DNA from: CAZMHL01 sp045605445
GTDB lineage: Bacteria > Bacillota > Clostridia > RGIG6154
Direction: 5' to 3'
Assembly (NCBI GenBank): GCA_045605445.1
Contig: JAZUPZ010000004.1
Coordinates: 14,179-78,178, forward strand
Length of the DNA: 64,000 bases
Shown here: one piece after another, positions 44,772 to 53,862 of the stretch
Numbering within the stretch: position 1 is the stretch's first letter
Layout of the letters: each line of letters begins with the position of its first letter
Notes under the pieces: generated by a model
Seen by the model: the letters and a program-made list of their open reading frames with translations, nothing else
The model's database searches: none
What the model was told of the DNA's origin: nothing
Translations under genes and position numbers: made by a program

Positions 44772-45347
44772 CTATCTCCTTATTGCTTTCATAATCTGAA
44801 CAACGGCGGGAGCAAGAACAATGTTAATTGCAAGCTCAACAAGGAAGTTTCCGCCTACAAGAACGAAAATTATATAGTGTCCTACAGCGCTGCCGCCTGC
44901 CCACTGAGTAATAGTTTCCATAAAGAACAAAAAGCATCCCAATAAAAATATTCCTGTGTTTACGCAGGGGCATACAACTGCCGCTGCCATTGTTGAAAGA
45001 TAGCTGTTGCCCGAAAGCTTTTTGATTGCCTGAAAGGTAACGCCCGCAAGAAGGCCGCAAAGTGTACCTTTTGCAAGAACCGTAATAACGGTTCCGATAA
45101 CGTTAACTGTAAGAAAAGCTGCCGCATCGCCACTTGCAAGAACAACTACGCCGAAAACAAAACCAAGCCATGCGCCGATTTTAGTTCCGCAGGTTGCCGC
45201 ACCGATTACGATAGGGATAAGCACCAGCGAAATTGAAAATGGCCCGAATTTTACAAAACTGCCCATATACTGAAGCAGTACCACCAGAGCTGTCAAAACA
45301 GCCGCCATTACCAACCTTTGAGTTGACATTCCTTTTGTTTTTTCCAT
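44772..45347 (-). CDS. ECF transporter S component, probably pantothenate
   Basis: 191 residues with about six membrane helices and the S-component start RLVMAAVLTALVVLLQYMG. Its coupling to coaX with a 4-bp gap makes pantothenate (PanT-type) the best guess for the vitamin imported. Energising EcfAA'T subunits are not in this window. AGGAGG precedes the ATG. The 255-bp gap upstream (45348-45602) holds the divergent promoters; I see no riboswitch I can name. Confidence 0.82.
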   Translation of the reverse strand: MEKTKGMSTQRLVMAAVLTALVVLLQYMGSFVKFGPFSISLVLIPIVIGAATCGTKIGAWLGFVFGVVVLASGDAAAFLTVNVIGTVITVLAKGTLCGLLAGVTFQAIKKLSGNSYLSTMAAAVVCPCVNTGIFLLGCFLFFMETITQWAGGSAVGHYIIFVLVGGNFLVELAINIVLAPAVVQIMKAIRR

Positions 45348-45543
45348 ATTAAATTCCTCCTGTTATTGTCCCGTTTACGGGTACATTACATTTCATAATA
45401 ATGTTTTAAGGTGCAAATGTCAGATTCCTGAAGAATACCTGCATATAATTAAAAGTACCTCTTTTTATTATTATGATGGTTAATTATAACAAAAAAAAAG
45501 GAAAAAGTCCACAATTATTTCACAAAATCATCAAAATAGGTAA

Positions 45544-45571
45544 TTGTAAAAATGTATAAATATGGTATAAT
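45544..45571 (+). promoter_or_regulatory. Promoter of the calcium-type P-ATPase
   Basis: TTGTAA (45544-45549), 16 bp, TATAAT (45566-45571). Confidence 0.65.
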
Positions 45572-45602
45572 GTATTTTAGCAGTGATAAGGAGGAATGAT
45601 AA

Positions 45603-48212
45603 TTGAAAATTTACAGTCAATCAAAAGATGAGGTTTTAAAGACTTTGTCAGTTGATGAAACAGAGGGCTTAAGCGGGGAGCAGGCAAGTGCTCTTCTTGA
45701 AAAACACGGCCCCAACAAATTAAAGGAAAAAAAGAAAAAAACCAACCTTGAACGTTTTATAGAACAGTTTAAGGATGTTATGATTTTAATTCTTCTTGCG
45801 GCGGCGGCAGTTTCTTTTGTAATTGCCTGTGTTGAGAGAAATCCGGCAGAATTTTTTGAGCCTGCCCTTATTCTGCTTATTGTTGTTCTTAACGCGCTTA
45901 TGGGAGTTATTCAGGAAAGCAAGGCTGAAAAGGCTCTTGACGCCTTAAAAAGTATGTCGGCTCCTCACGCAAGAGTAATAAGAAACGGAAAAGTTGATGT
46001 TATCGATGCATCACTGCTTGTGCCGGGAGATATTATAAAGCTTGAGGCGGGAGATTTTATCCCTGCCGATGCCAGACTTTTGAGCAGCGCAAGCCTTAAA
46101 AGTGAAGAATCTGCCCTTACTGGGGAATCGGTGCCCTCTGAAAAAGATGCAAATGCAGTGGTTGAAGAAAATGCACCCCTCGGAGACAGAACGAATATGG
46201 TTTTTTCCGGCTGCAGCGTTACTTACGGTACTGCAACAGCAGTTGTAACCGCAACAGGAATGGATACCGAAATGGGCAAAATTGCAAATCTTCTTGATAA
46301 CGAGGAAGAGGGACAGACGCCTCTTCAGGAAAAGCTTTCACAGCTTGGTAAATATTTGGGAATTTTAGCTCTTGCAGCCTGCGGCATAATTTTTATAGTA
46401 GGTATAGCAAACGGAATTCCTGTTCTTGAAATCTTTATGACCTCGGTTTCTCTTGCAGTTTCCGCAATCCCCGAAGGTCTGCCCGCAATTGTAACAATTG
46501 TTCTTTCAATCGGCGTTCAGCGAATGGTTAAAAGAAATGCGCTTATAAGAAGACTTCCTGCGGTTGAAACTCTTGGAAGCGCTTCAATAATCTGCTCAGA
46601 CAAAACGGGAACATTAACCCAGAACAGAATGACTCTTGTTAAGGCTTACTGCGACGGAGCGACTGTTGAAGATGTAACCGAAAACTGCTCGGAGGGAGTA
46701 AAGGCGCTTCTTAAAATGGGAACTCTTTGCTGCGACGGTGAAGTGGTTTTTAAAAACGGCGAGGAACAGCATATCGGCGATCCTACAGAAACGGCAATCG
46801 TTCTTGCTGCTCATAAAAACTCAATGCCAAAGGATGAGCTTGAAGCGGAATATCCCCGTCTTGCGGAAATTCCTTTTGATTCAGACAGAAAGCTTATGTC
46901 AACCGTTAATAAAATAAATTCAAGCAACGTTGTTATAGTAAAGGGTGCCTTTGATGTAATGGCAGAAAAATGCGTTGCAGGCAACCTTGAAAAGGCTAAG
47001 GAAATAACCGAGGAAATGAGCAGAAATGCTCTTCGTGTTCTTGCGGTTGCATATAAGGAAATTGAATCTGTTCCCGAAAATCCTACAACAGATGAGCTTG
47101 AAGAAGGACTTACCTTTATGGGACTTGTGGGAATGATTGACCCGCCAAGACCTGAAGCAAAGGCGGCAGTTGCCGTTTGCAGAAAAGCGGGAATAAAACC
47201 CGTTATGATTACCGGCGACCACGTTGTTACAGCCTCTGCAATTGCCGGAGAGCTTGGGATTTTTTTGGAAGGCGATATGGCGATAACCGGTGCCGAGCTT
47301 GATGCTATGACAGACTCTGAGCTTGACAGAAAGGTTGAAAACATTTCGGTTTATGCCCGTGTTTCTCCTGAAAATAAAATAAGAATTGTAAAAGCATGGC
47401 AGAGAAAAGAACAGGTTGTTTCAATGACAGGCGACGGCGTAAACGATGCGCCTGCTCTTAAAGCGGCAGACATCGGCTGTGCTATGGGCATTACAGGTAC
47501 AGACGTTGCAAAGGGCGCGGCAGATATGACTCTTACCGACGATAATTTTGCAACAATTGTTGATGCTGTCCGTGAGGGCAGGGGTATTTATGCAAACATC
47601 AAAAAGGTTGTAGGCTTCCTGCTCGGAACAAACATCGGCGAGGTTATAACCGTGTTTGCGGCAATGCTTCTCTGGCATAAAACCCCGCTTCTTTCAATGC
47701 AGCTTCTCTGGATAAATCTTGTAACAGACAGTATGCCTGCCATTGCTCTTGGAATGGAAGATGTTGAAAAGGATATAATGGAAAAACCTCCTAAGTCGAA
47801 AAACGAAGGTATTTTTGCTCACGGTCTGGGAATTCGTGTTGTTCTCCAGGGCTTTATGTTTGCAGTGCTCACTCTTATCGGTTTTAAAGCCGGCGAAAAT
47901 GTTACTTCAACTCTTGAAGGCGGTCAGACTCTGGCGTTTATGGTGCTTTCCCTTTGCCAGATTGTCCAGGCGTATAATATGAGAACAGAACATTCTCTCT
48001 TTAAAATTGGCATATTCTCAAACAAAAAGCTCAACGGAGCGGCTCTTATTTCCGTTCTGCTTGTAGCTCTGGTGTTGTTCACGCCTCTTAAAGGTGCTTT
48101 CGGGTTTGTTGCTCTTCCGATGAAGCTTTACGGACTTGGCTTAATATTGATTTTCGTGCCTTTCGTGATTATGGAAATATCAAAGCTGTTGGGATTTATA
48201 AAGCATAAATAA
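45603..48212 (+). CDS. Calcium-transporting-type P-type ATPase
   Basis: 869 residues. It starts at TTG 45603 behind AAGGAGGAA; a nearby ATG at 45596 is out of frame. It has the P-ATPase order: actuator with LTGESVPSEKD; helix M4 AIPEGLPAIV, a PIIA/PMCA-like calcium motif; phosphorylation site Asp333 in CSDKTGTLTQNRMTL; then KGAFD, TGDHVVTA and MTGDGVNDAPALKAADIG. It pumps Ca2+ or a similar cation out of the cell. The ion assignment rests on the PEGL motif and overall likeness. Confidence 0.92.
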   Translation: MKIYSQSKDEVLKTLSVDETEGLSGEQASALLEKHGPNKLKEKKKKTNLERFIEQFKDVMILILLAAAAVSFVIACVERNPAEFFEPALILLIVVLNALMGVIQESKAEKALDALKSMSAPHARVIRNGKVDVIDASLLVPGDIIKLEAGDFIPADARLLSSASLKSEESALTGESVPSEKDANAVVEENAPLGDRTNMVFSGCSVTYGTATAVVTATGMDTEMGKIANLLDNEEEGQTPLQEKLSQLGKYLGILALAACGIIFIVGIANGIPVLEIFMTSVSLAVSAIPEGLPAIVTIVLSIGVQRMVKRNALIRRLPAVETLGSASIICSDKTGTLTQNRMTLVKAYCDGATVEDVTENCSEGVKALLKMGTLCCDGEVVFKNGEEQHIGDPTETAIVLAAHKNSMPKDELEAEYPRLAEIPFDSDRKLMSTVNKINSSNVVIVKGAFDVMAEKCVAGNLEKAKEITEEMSRNALRVLAVAYKEIESVPENPTTDELEEGLTFMGLVGMIDPPRPEAKAAVAVCRKAGIKPVMITGDHVVTASAIAGELGIFLEGDMAITGAELDAMTDSELDRKVENISVYARVSPENKIRIVKAWQRKEQVVSMTGDGVNDAPALKAADIGCAMGITGTDVAKGAADMTLTDDNFATIVDAVREGRGIYANIKKVVGFLLGTNIGEVITVFAAMLLWHKTPLLSMQLLWINLVTDSMPAIALGMEDVEKDIMEKPPKSKNEGIFAHGLGIRVVLQGFMFAVLTLIGFKAGENVTSTLEGGQTLAFMVLSLCQIVQAYNMRTEHSLFKIGIFSNKKLNGAALISVLLVALVLFTPLKGAFGFVALPMKLYGLGLILIFVPFVIMEISKLLGFIKHK

Positions 48213-48222
48213 TTTAAGAATG

Positions 48223-48270
48223 AAAAAAGAACTGTTTCAAACTGCAGTGTGCGGTTGACAGTTCTTTTTT
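48223..48270 (+). terminator. Terminator of the P-ATPase gene
   Basis: AAAAAAGAACTGT pairs with ACAGTTCTTTTTT around a 22-nt loop. Confidence 0.75.
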
Positions 48271-48283
48271 GTTTGCTGAAATG

Positions 48284-48312
48284 TTGAAAAAACATATATT
48301 GTATGGTATACT
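48284..48312 (+). promoter_or_regulatory. Promoter of the reductase-ABC transporter operon
   Basis: TTGAAA (48284-48289), 17 bp, TATACT (48307-48312). Confidence 0.7.
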
Positions 48313-48357
48313 GAAAATGAAGAATTATGCAGAAAAACGGCATTAGGAGAGAATTTT

Positions 48358-49287
48358 ATGGATAAAACGAAAATGTTTGAAAAAATCGGGCTTACTCCGA
48401 AAAACGGAAAGCTTACAGCAGAACAAATAGGGGCGGTAAAGGGTCTTGGTTTTCTTCGTGATAAAAGGTATGAAGATGTGTTCAACGCAAGAATTATAAC
48501 AAGAAACGGAAAGCTTACCACAGAGGAACACAGAGCTGTTGCCGAAGCTGCAGACCTGTTCGGCTCATCGGAGGTTGCAATGACAAGCCGTATGACGCTG
48601 GAAATTCAGGGCGTTTCTTATGAAAACATTCCTGCTCTTATTTTGTTTTTAAAGGAAAGAGGACTGGAACCCGGCGGAACGGGACCAAAGGTTCGACCTG
48701 TTGTTTCCTGTAAGGGTACAACCTGCCAGTTCGGACTTATCGATACCTTTTCTCTCAGCAGAAAAATTCACGATTTGTTTTATGTGGGCTATCATAACGA
48801 AACCCTTCCTCATAAATTTAAAATAGGTGTGGGAGGATGTCCGAACAATTGCGTAAAGCCCGACCTTAACGATCTTGGAATTGTGGGTCAGAGAATTTTT
48901 TCCCCCAACCTTGAAAAGTGCCGCGGATGCAGAACCTGCGCTGTAGAAACAGCCTGCCCTATGAAGGCTGCAACCCTTTCAGATGGGAAAATACATATAG
49001 ACAGTAAAGCTTGTAACAACTGCGGAAGATGCCATAAAAAATGTCCTTTCGGTGCTTTTGAAAGTGCAAGTGAAGGCTATAAGGTTTGTATTGGCGGAAG
49101 ATGGGGCAAAAAAACTGCAATGGGCAGACCTCTTTCAAAGATACTTACCTCTGAAAAAGAGGTTCTTGATGTGGTGGAAAAGGCAATTATTCTTTTCCGC
49201 GACGAAGGAATAAAGGGCGAACGCTTTGCAGATACAATAGAAAGACTTGGCTTTGAATATGTTGAAAAGAAACTTATTGAGAAATAA
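48358..49287 (+). CDS. Siroheme sulfite/nitrite reductase-like protein with ferredoxin insert
   Basis: 309 residues. The N-terminal part has the ferredoxin-like half domain and MTSRMTLEIQGV; then the siroheme/4Fe-4S ligands CKGTTC and GGCPNNC; then a two-cluster ferredoxin insert (CRGCRTCAVETACP, CNNCGRCHKKCP). The layout recalls the AsrC subunit of anaerobic sulfite reductase. The AsrA and AsrB partners are not seen. It is cotranscribed with the iron-type ABC importer and overlaps its first gene by about 29 bp. Substrate sulfite, nitrite or another oxyanion is not resolved. Confidence 0.85.
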   Translation: MDKTKMFEKIGLTPKNGKLTAEQIGAVKGLGFLRDKRYEDVFNARIITRNGKLTTEEHRAVAEAADLFGSSEVAMTSRMTLEIQGVSYENIPALILFLKERGLEPGGTGPKVRPVVSCKGTTCQFGLIDTFSLSRKIHDLFYVGYHNETLPHKFKIGVGGCPNNCVKPDLNDLGIVGQRIFSPNLEKCRGCRTCAVETACPMKAATLSDGKIHIDSKACNNCGRCHKKCPFGAFESASEGYKVCIGGRWGKKTAMGRPLSKILTSEKEVLDVVEKAIILFRDEGIKGERFADTIERLGFEYVEKKLIEK

Positions 49288-50215
49288 AATTATATGTACG
49301 GCAATAAGCTTGATGCTTGTTTATTTGTGCGGGTGCAGTCAGAAAGTGGCTGATAATACAGAAAATCAGGTTATATTTAAAGATGCGTTAAACTGTCAGG
49401 TTTCAATAGGAAAAAAACCAAAACGTGTTGCCGCTTTAATCGGAAGCTTTGCAGAAATCTGGCAGCTTGCGGGTGGAGAGGTTTGCGCAACCTCCGAGGA
49501 TGCCTGGGAGGATTTTAACCTTGAGCTTGAAAACTGCGTAAATATCGGAGGGGCTCACTCTCCGGGGCTTGAGGCTTTGCTTTCCGCAAATCCGGAGCTT
49601 GTAATAGCAAGCGCCTCCACCGCCTCAAACGTAAAAATGAAGAATTCCCTTGAAAGTGCGGGAATCACCGTTGTATATTTCGATGTAGATTCCTTTGAGG
49701 ATTATCTTTTTATGCTTGATGTATGTACAGATATAACCGGCAGAAAAGACCTGTACGAAAAAAACGGTGTTGAAATAAAAAACCGAATTGAAGGTATCAG
49801 AAAAGAATTTTTCAATGCAGAGCTTTCGGAAGAAAAGAAAAAGATTCTTGTTCTCAGGGCATCTTCGGGAGCGGTAAAGGCAAAGGGAAGCAAAGGAACG
49901 GTTCTGGGGGAAATGCTTGAAGACCTGGGCTGTGTAAACATTGCCGACAGCGACAAAAACCTTCTTGAAACCTTAAGTGTTGAAAGTGTAATAAAACAGA
50001 ATCCCTACCGTATTTTTGTTGTAGCAATGGGAAATGAAGAGGCGGCAATGAAAAGCCTTTCACTGATAATGAAGGAAAACCCCGCCTGGGGAACCCTCAG
50101 CGCAGTAAAAGAAAATCGTCTTCATATAATGGAAAGAAAGCTTTTTAATTTAAAACCAAACAGAAATTGGGCAGAATCCTATGAAAAACTCAGTGGAATT
50201 TTACTTTCAGAATAA
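49259..50215 (+). CDS. ABC substrate-binding lipoprotein (iron/siderophore/corrinoid class)
   Basis: About 318 residues from ATG 49259; TTG 49262 is an alternative. It overlaps the reductase gene by 29 bp. The signal ends in the lipobox LCGC. It then has the class III binding fold: PKRVAALIGSFAEIWQLAGG, GGAHSPGLEALLSANPELVI and VVYFDVDSFEDYLFML. Such proteins deliver ferric siderophores, heme or cobalamin to FecCD-type permeases, encoded next. The ligand is not identifiable. Confidence 0.9.
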   Translation: MLKRNLLRNKIICTAISLMLVYLCGCSQKVADNTENQVIFKDALNCQVSIGKKPKRVAALIGSFAEIWQLAGGEVCATSEDAWEDFNLELENCVNIGGAHSPGLEALLSANPELVIASASTASNVKMKNSLESAGITVVYFDVDSFEDYLFMLDVCTDITGRKDLYEKNGVEIKNRIEGIRKEFFNAELSEEKKKILVLRASSGAVKAKGSKGTVLGEMLEDLGCVNIADSDKNLLETLSVESVIKQNPYRIFVVAMGNEEAAMKSLSLIMKENPAWGTLSAVKENRLHIMERKLFNLKPNRNWAESYEKLSGILLSE

Positions 50216-51200
50216 AATAAAAATTCTTTACGGCATCGGAATATTATTTCTGATGCTTTCGGCGTTGCTTGGAATATTTCTCGGAAGCACCCCTCTTGCC
50301 GTAAATGAAATTGTTACTGCCTTTTCAGAGGGCTTTAACTATTCGGCAGGAACAAAAATTTTCGGCTATGTAAGGCTTCCCAGAACAGTTGCTTCAATCC
50401 TGTGCGGAGCGGCGCTGGCGGTGGCGGGAACGGTAATTCAGAGCGTTCTTGCAAATAAGCTTGCATCTCCGGGCGTGGTGGGGGTAAACTCCGGCGCAGG
50501 ACTTGCGGTAACTCTTTGTACCGCAATGGGGTTGTATGGTGGCTGGGAGCTGTCGTTTTTTGCATTTCTGGGAGCCTTTGCCGCAGTTATGGTTGTAAGC
50601 CTTGCCTCAAAAAAATGGAGAGCTTCAAGAAGCACGGTAATTTTAATCGGAGTTGCAATGAACAGCTTTCTTTCTGCAATTTCGGATACGGTTGTAACCT
50701 TTATTCCAGATGTGGGAGTAATGAGCAACAACTTCAGAATAGGAGAATTTTCAGCAGTTACTTACGGAACTCTTGCTCCTGCGGCTCTGATAATTTTTAT
50801 AGCTCTTTCAGTTTTAATGACAATGACCAACGAGCTTGATATTCTTACTCTTGGAGATGATAATGCAAAGGCACTTGGTATGAATGTTGTTTTTATAAGA
50901 ACACTGTTTCTGATTCTGGCGGCTTTGCTTGCAGGATGCGCCGTAAGCCTTGCAGGACTTTTGTCCTTTGTGGGACTTATAGTGCCCCACGGAGTACGAA
51001 GACTTGCAGGGGGTAAAACGGTTCATCTGCCGGGGTTGTGCGCTCTGTTCGGCGGAGGCTTTGTCTGCCTTTGCGATACCCTTGCAAGAGTTGCCTTTTC
51101 TCCCTATGAAATCCCAGTGGGAATTATAATGGCGTTTCTGGGAGCACCTTTTTTTGTTTTTCTTCTTGTGAGGGGCAAAGGAGGGCATAAAAATGATTGA
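50181..51200 (+). CDS. FecCD-type ABC transporter permease
   Basis: 339 residues with about ten membrane helices and the family segments RLPRTVASILCGAALAVAGT and VGLIVPHGVRRLAG (coupling helix), then FGGGFVCLCDTLARV. The start overlaps the binding-protein gene by 35 bp and has a poor ribosome site, so translational coupling is likely. It imports iron-siderophore, heme or corrinoid with its neighbours. Confidence 0.92.
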   Translation: MKNSVEFYFQNKIKILYGIGILFLMLSALLGIFLGSTPLAVNEIVTAFSEGFNYSAGTKIFGYVRLPRTVASILCGAALAVAGTVIQSVLANKLASPGVVGVNSGAGLAVTLCTAMGLYGGWELSFFAFLGAFAAVMVVSLASKKWRASRSTVILIGVAMNSFLSAISDTVVTFIPDVGVMSNNFRIGEFSAVTYGTLAPAALIIFIALSVLMTMTNELDILTLGDDNAKALGMNVVFIRTLFLILAALLAGCAVSLAGLLSFVGLIVPHGVRRLAGGKTVHLPGLCALFGGGFVCLCDTLARVAFSPYEIPVGIIMAFLGAPFFVFLLVRGKGGHKND

Positions 51201-51951
51201 ACTTAAAAATATATGCGCAGGCTACGGTAAAGGCAACGTTCTTAAAAACTTTTCAGTCTGCTTTGAAAAGGGAAAGCTTTTGTCTGTTATCGGGCGCAAC
51301 GGCTCGGGAAAAAGCACAACGCTGAAAACAGCCGTTGGGGTAATAACCCCAACCTCGGGAGAAATTTTTATCAATGGCGAGTCTGCCTTAAATATGAAAA
51401 AACGGGAAATTGCCCGTCGGGCGGCGTACCTTTCCCAGGGGAGAAATACTCCCGATATGACTGTAAAACAGCTGGTTCTTCACGGCAGATTTTCCCATCT
51501 TGACTATCCAAGAAGATATTCTGAGAAGGACAGGGAAATTGCAATAAAGGCAATGGAGCAAACGGGAATTTTAAATTTCGCCGAAAAACCCCTTGGTGTG
51601 CTTTCCGGAGGAATGAGGCAAAATGCCTATGTTGCAATGGCGCTGGCACAGAGTACCGATTATATTTTTCTCGATGAACCTACAACTTATCTCGATATTT
51701 CGAATCAGCTAAGCCTTATGAAAACCTTAAAAGGGCTTGCAAAGGAAGGAAAGGGAATTGTAACCGTAATGCACGACCTTCCCCTTGCTTTTACCTTTTC
51801 AGATATTATCGTACTTATGGACGGCGGTAAGCTTGTCGCCAAAGATACGCCGGAAAATCTTTGCAAAAGCGAAAAAATAAGGGAGGTTTTCGGCGTGAGC
51901 TTTGAATTCAACAAAGAACAAAATTGTTACTGTTACAACTATAAAGTTTAA
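51193..51951 (+). CDS. ABC transporter ATP-binding protein (FecE/BtuD class)
   Basis: 252 residues with Walker A GRNGSGKSTTLK, signature LSGGMRQNAY (a variant of LSGGQ), Walker B DYIFLDEPTTYLDIS and the switch His in VMHDLPLA. The start overlaps the permease by 8 bp behind AAGGAGGG. It powers the importer. The Met in the signature is uncommon but tolerated. Confidence 0.94.
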   Translation: MIELKNICAGYGKGNVLKNFSVCFEKGKLLSVIGRNGSGKSTTLKTAVGVITPTSGEIFINGESALNMKKREIARRAAYLSQGRNTPDMTVKQLVLHGRFSHLDYPRRYSEKDREIAIKAMEQTGILNFAEKPLGVLSGGMRQNAYVAMALAQSTDYIFLDEPTTYLDISNQLSLMKTLKGLAKEGKGIVTVMHDLPLAFTFSDIIVLMDGGKLVAKDTPENLCKSEKIREVFGVSFEFNKEQNCYCYNYKV

Positions 51952-51962
51952 AGGAGACACAA

Positions 51963-53798
51963 ATGAAAAAATTATTCTCAAAAGAACAGCTTCGTTACCG
52001 CTTCGACTGTATAATGTCAAAAGGAACGGTTGCAATGTCAATTCTGCTTTTCTCGGTTACTGCTATAATTGTGTGCGTAATCGGGCTTGCAGCGTATCTG
52101 GTTGCAGGGGAAGGAAGCGTTACATATCAGATATGGACAAGCCTTATGCATACTATGGATGTGGGCACTCTTGCTGATACCAGGGTTGATAACATTCCTT
52201 ATATATTCTTAATGTTTCTTGCAACTTTGAGCGGTATGTTTATAACAAGTATCTTAATAGGTATAGTTGCAAACGGGGTGGAAAGCAAGCTTTCGTCGCT
52301 CCGTAAGGGACTTTCAACCGTTCAGGAGGAAAAGCATACGGTTATTATAGGCTTTGACAATAACATTTTTTCAATTTTAAAGGAGCTTATTGAGGCAAAT
52401 TCCAACAAAAAGGATGCCTGTGTTGTTATTCTCGGCAGTCAGCCGAAAGAAAAAATGGAAGACGATATCGCCGCACATCTTTCTCAGACAGGGAAAACAA
52501 GAATAATCTGCCGCAACGGAAATGTTCACGATGTATGCTCTCTTAACCGCTGTGCGATAGAAAAGTGCGGCTCGGTTATTGTAAATACTCAGGACGATGC
52601 GCAAACAGTAAAAATAATACTTGCAGTTTCAGCTTATCTTAAGGACAAAAAGCTTCTTTGCCCTGATATGCGCATAGTTGCTTCTGTTGATAATGCGCAG
52701 TATATGGAATCGGCAAAAATAGCAGGCGAGGGCAGAGCGGAGGTTGTTTATTCCAAGGAGGCAATTGCAAGGGTAATTGCAAATACCTGCCGTCAACACG
52801 GCTTGTCTCAGGTTCTTACAGAGCTTTTTAATTTTACGGGAAATGAGTTTTATTACGAAAGAGTTCCGCAACTTGCGGGAAAAACCTTCAAGGAAGCTCT
52901 GCTGAGCTTTTCAAATGCTATTGCTGTGGGCTTGTATTCTGAAAATGAAGTAAAGCTTAATCCGGATATGAATACCTTGATAGGAGAAAATGATAAAATT
53001 ATACTTCTTGAAAGGGATGACGGTGATTATAAATATCATCCGAAGAAAACCGCAGATCTGTCAAAAATCTGTGACTTACGCAACGATGCTGCCGTAAAAA
53101 GTCATCATCTTGTTATTCTCGGAAGCAACGATAAATTGCCTATTATTCTGGCAGAATATAATAAATATGCAGACCCGGAAACAAGGGTTGTTATTGTTGA
53201 TGACGATTTAAACGAAGCTTTTCTTGGAAATTATGAAAACCTTGAAATTACATCGTGTAAGAACAAGGTTACAAGAGAGCTTTTGCTTGAGGTTTCAGAA
53301 AAATATGCAGATAATATACTGCTCCTTAACGACGACAGCCTTGATTCTGAAAGCTCGGATACTCAAACCCTTCTTAATCTTATTCTGCTCAGGGATGTTG
53401 CAGATAAAACGAAAAGAAATTTTGCCATAACAACGGAAATGCGAAGTGCGGAAAATCAGAAGCTGGCATCTCAGGCAAGGGTTGACGACTTTGTTATCGG
53501 TTCAAATTATGCAAGCCTTTTAATGGCACAAATTTCAGAAAACCCCGCTCTTACAAATCTTATTTACGATTTGCTTGACGAAAACGGCTCGGAGCTTTAT
53601 ATGAAGCCCGCTGTAAATTACGTTAACCCCGGCGAAACGGTTGACTCTTATATTCTTACCGAAAGCGCCGCACAGAAGGGCGAAATTTACCTTGGATACA
53701 GACATATGAGGGAAGCAAATGTAGTTGTAAATCCCGATAAAGAAAAAAAGGTTGTATTCAAAGAGGGCGACCAGGTTATCGTAGTCGCCGAAAGCTGA
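51963..53798 (+). CDS. CASTOR/POLLUX-related ion channel-like protein
   Basis: 611 residues with AAAGGAGAC before the ATG. Two membrane helices lie at ~20-50 and ~75-105, with GTLADTRVDN between them as in CASTOR/POLLUX pore regions. A long cytoplasmic part follows with Rossmann/RCK-like domains (EEKHTVIIGFDNNIFSILKE; SHHLVILGSNDKLPIILAEY). Plant homologues are nuclear cation channels; bacterial ones are uncharacterised. It is 12 bp after the ABC ATPase and may be cotranscribed. A role in ion homeostasis is inferred. Confidence 0.85.
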   Translation: MKKLFSKEQLRYRFDCIMSKGTVAMSILLFSVTAIIVCVIGLAAYLVAGEGSVTYQIWTSLMHTMDVGTLADTRVDNIPYIFLMFLATLSGMFITSILIGIVANGVESKLSSLRKGLSTVQEEKHTVIIGFDNNIFSILKELIEANSNKKDACVVILGSQPKEKMEDDIAAHLSQTGKTRIICRNGNVHDVCSLNRCAIEKCGSVIVNTQDDAQTVKIILAVSAYLKDKKLLCPDMRIVASVDNAQYMESAKIAGEGRAEVVYSKEAIARVIANTCRQHGLSQVLTELFNFTGNEFYYERVPQLAGKTFKEALLSFSNAIAVGLYSENEVKLNPDMNTLIGENDKIILLERDDGDYKYHPKKTADLSKICDLRNDAAVKSHHLVILGSNDKLPIILAEYNKYADPETRVVIVDDDLNEAFLGNYENLEITSCKNKVTRELLLEVSEKYADNILLLNDDSLDSESSDTQTLLNLILLRDVADKTKRNFAITTEMRSAENQKLASQARVDDFVIGSNYASLLMAQISENPALTNLIYDLLDENGSELYMKPAVNYVNPGETVDSYILTESAAQKGEIYLGYRHMREANVVVNPDKEKKVVFKEGDQVIVVAES

Positions 53799-53862
53799 CA
53801 AAACGGATTGATATAATACCGACCCGTGGGGGTTATTACAAAAGTTAAAAAAGGAGAAATTT

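Noticed and set aside
45348..45602. Possible riboswitch ahead of the ECF transporter gene
   Set aside because: I looked for preQ1, THF, TPP and pan-type cores on the minus strand and saw none that fits; only promoters are evident.
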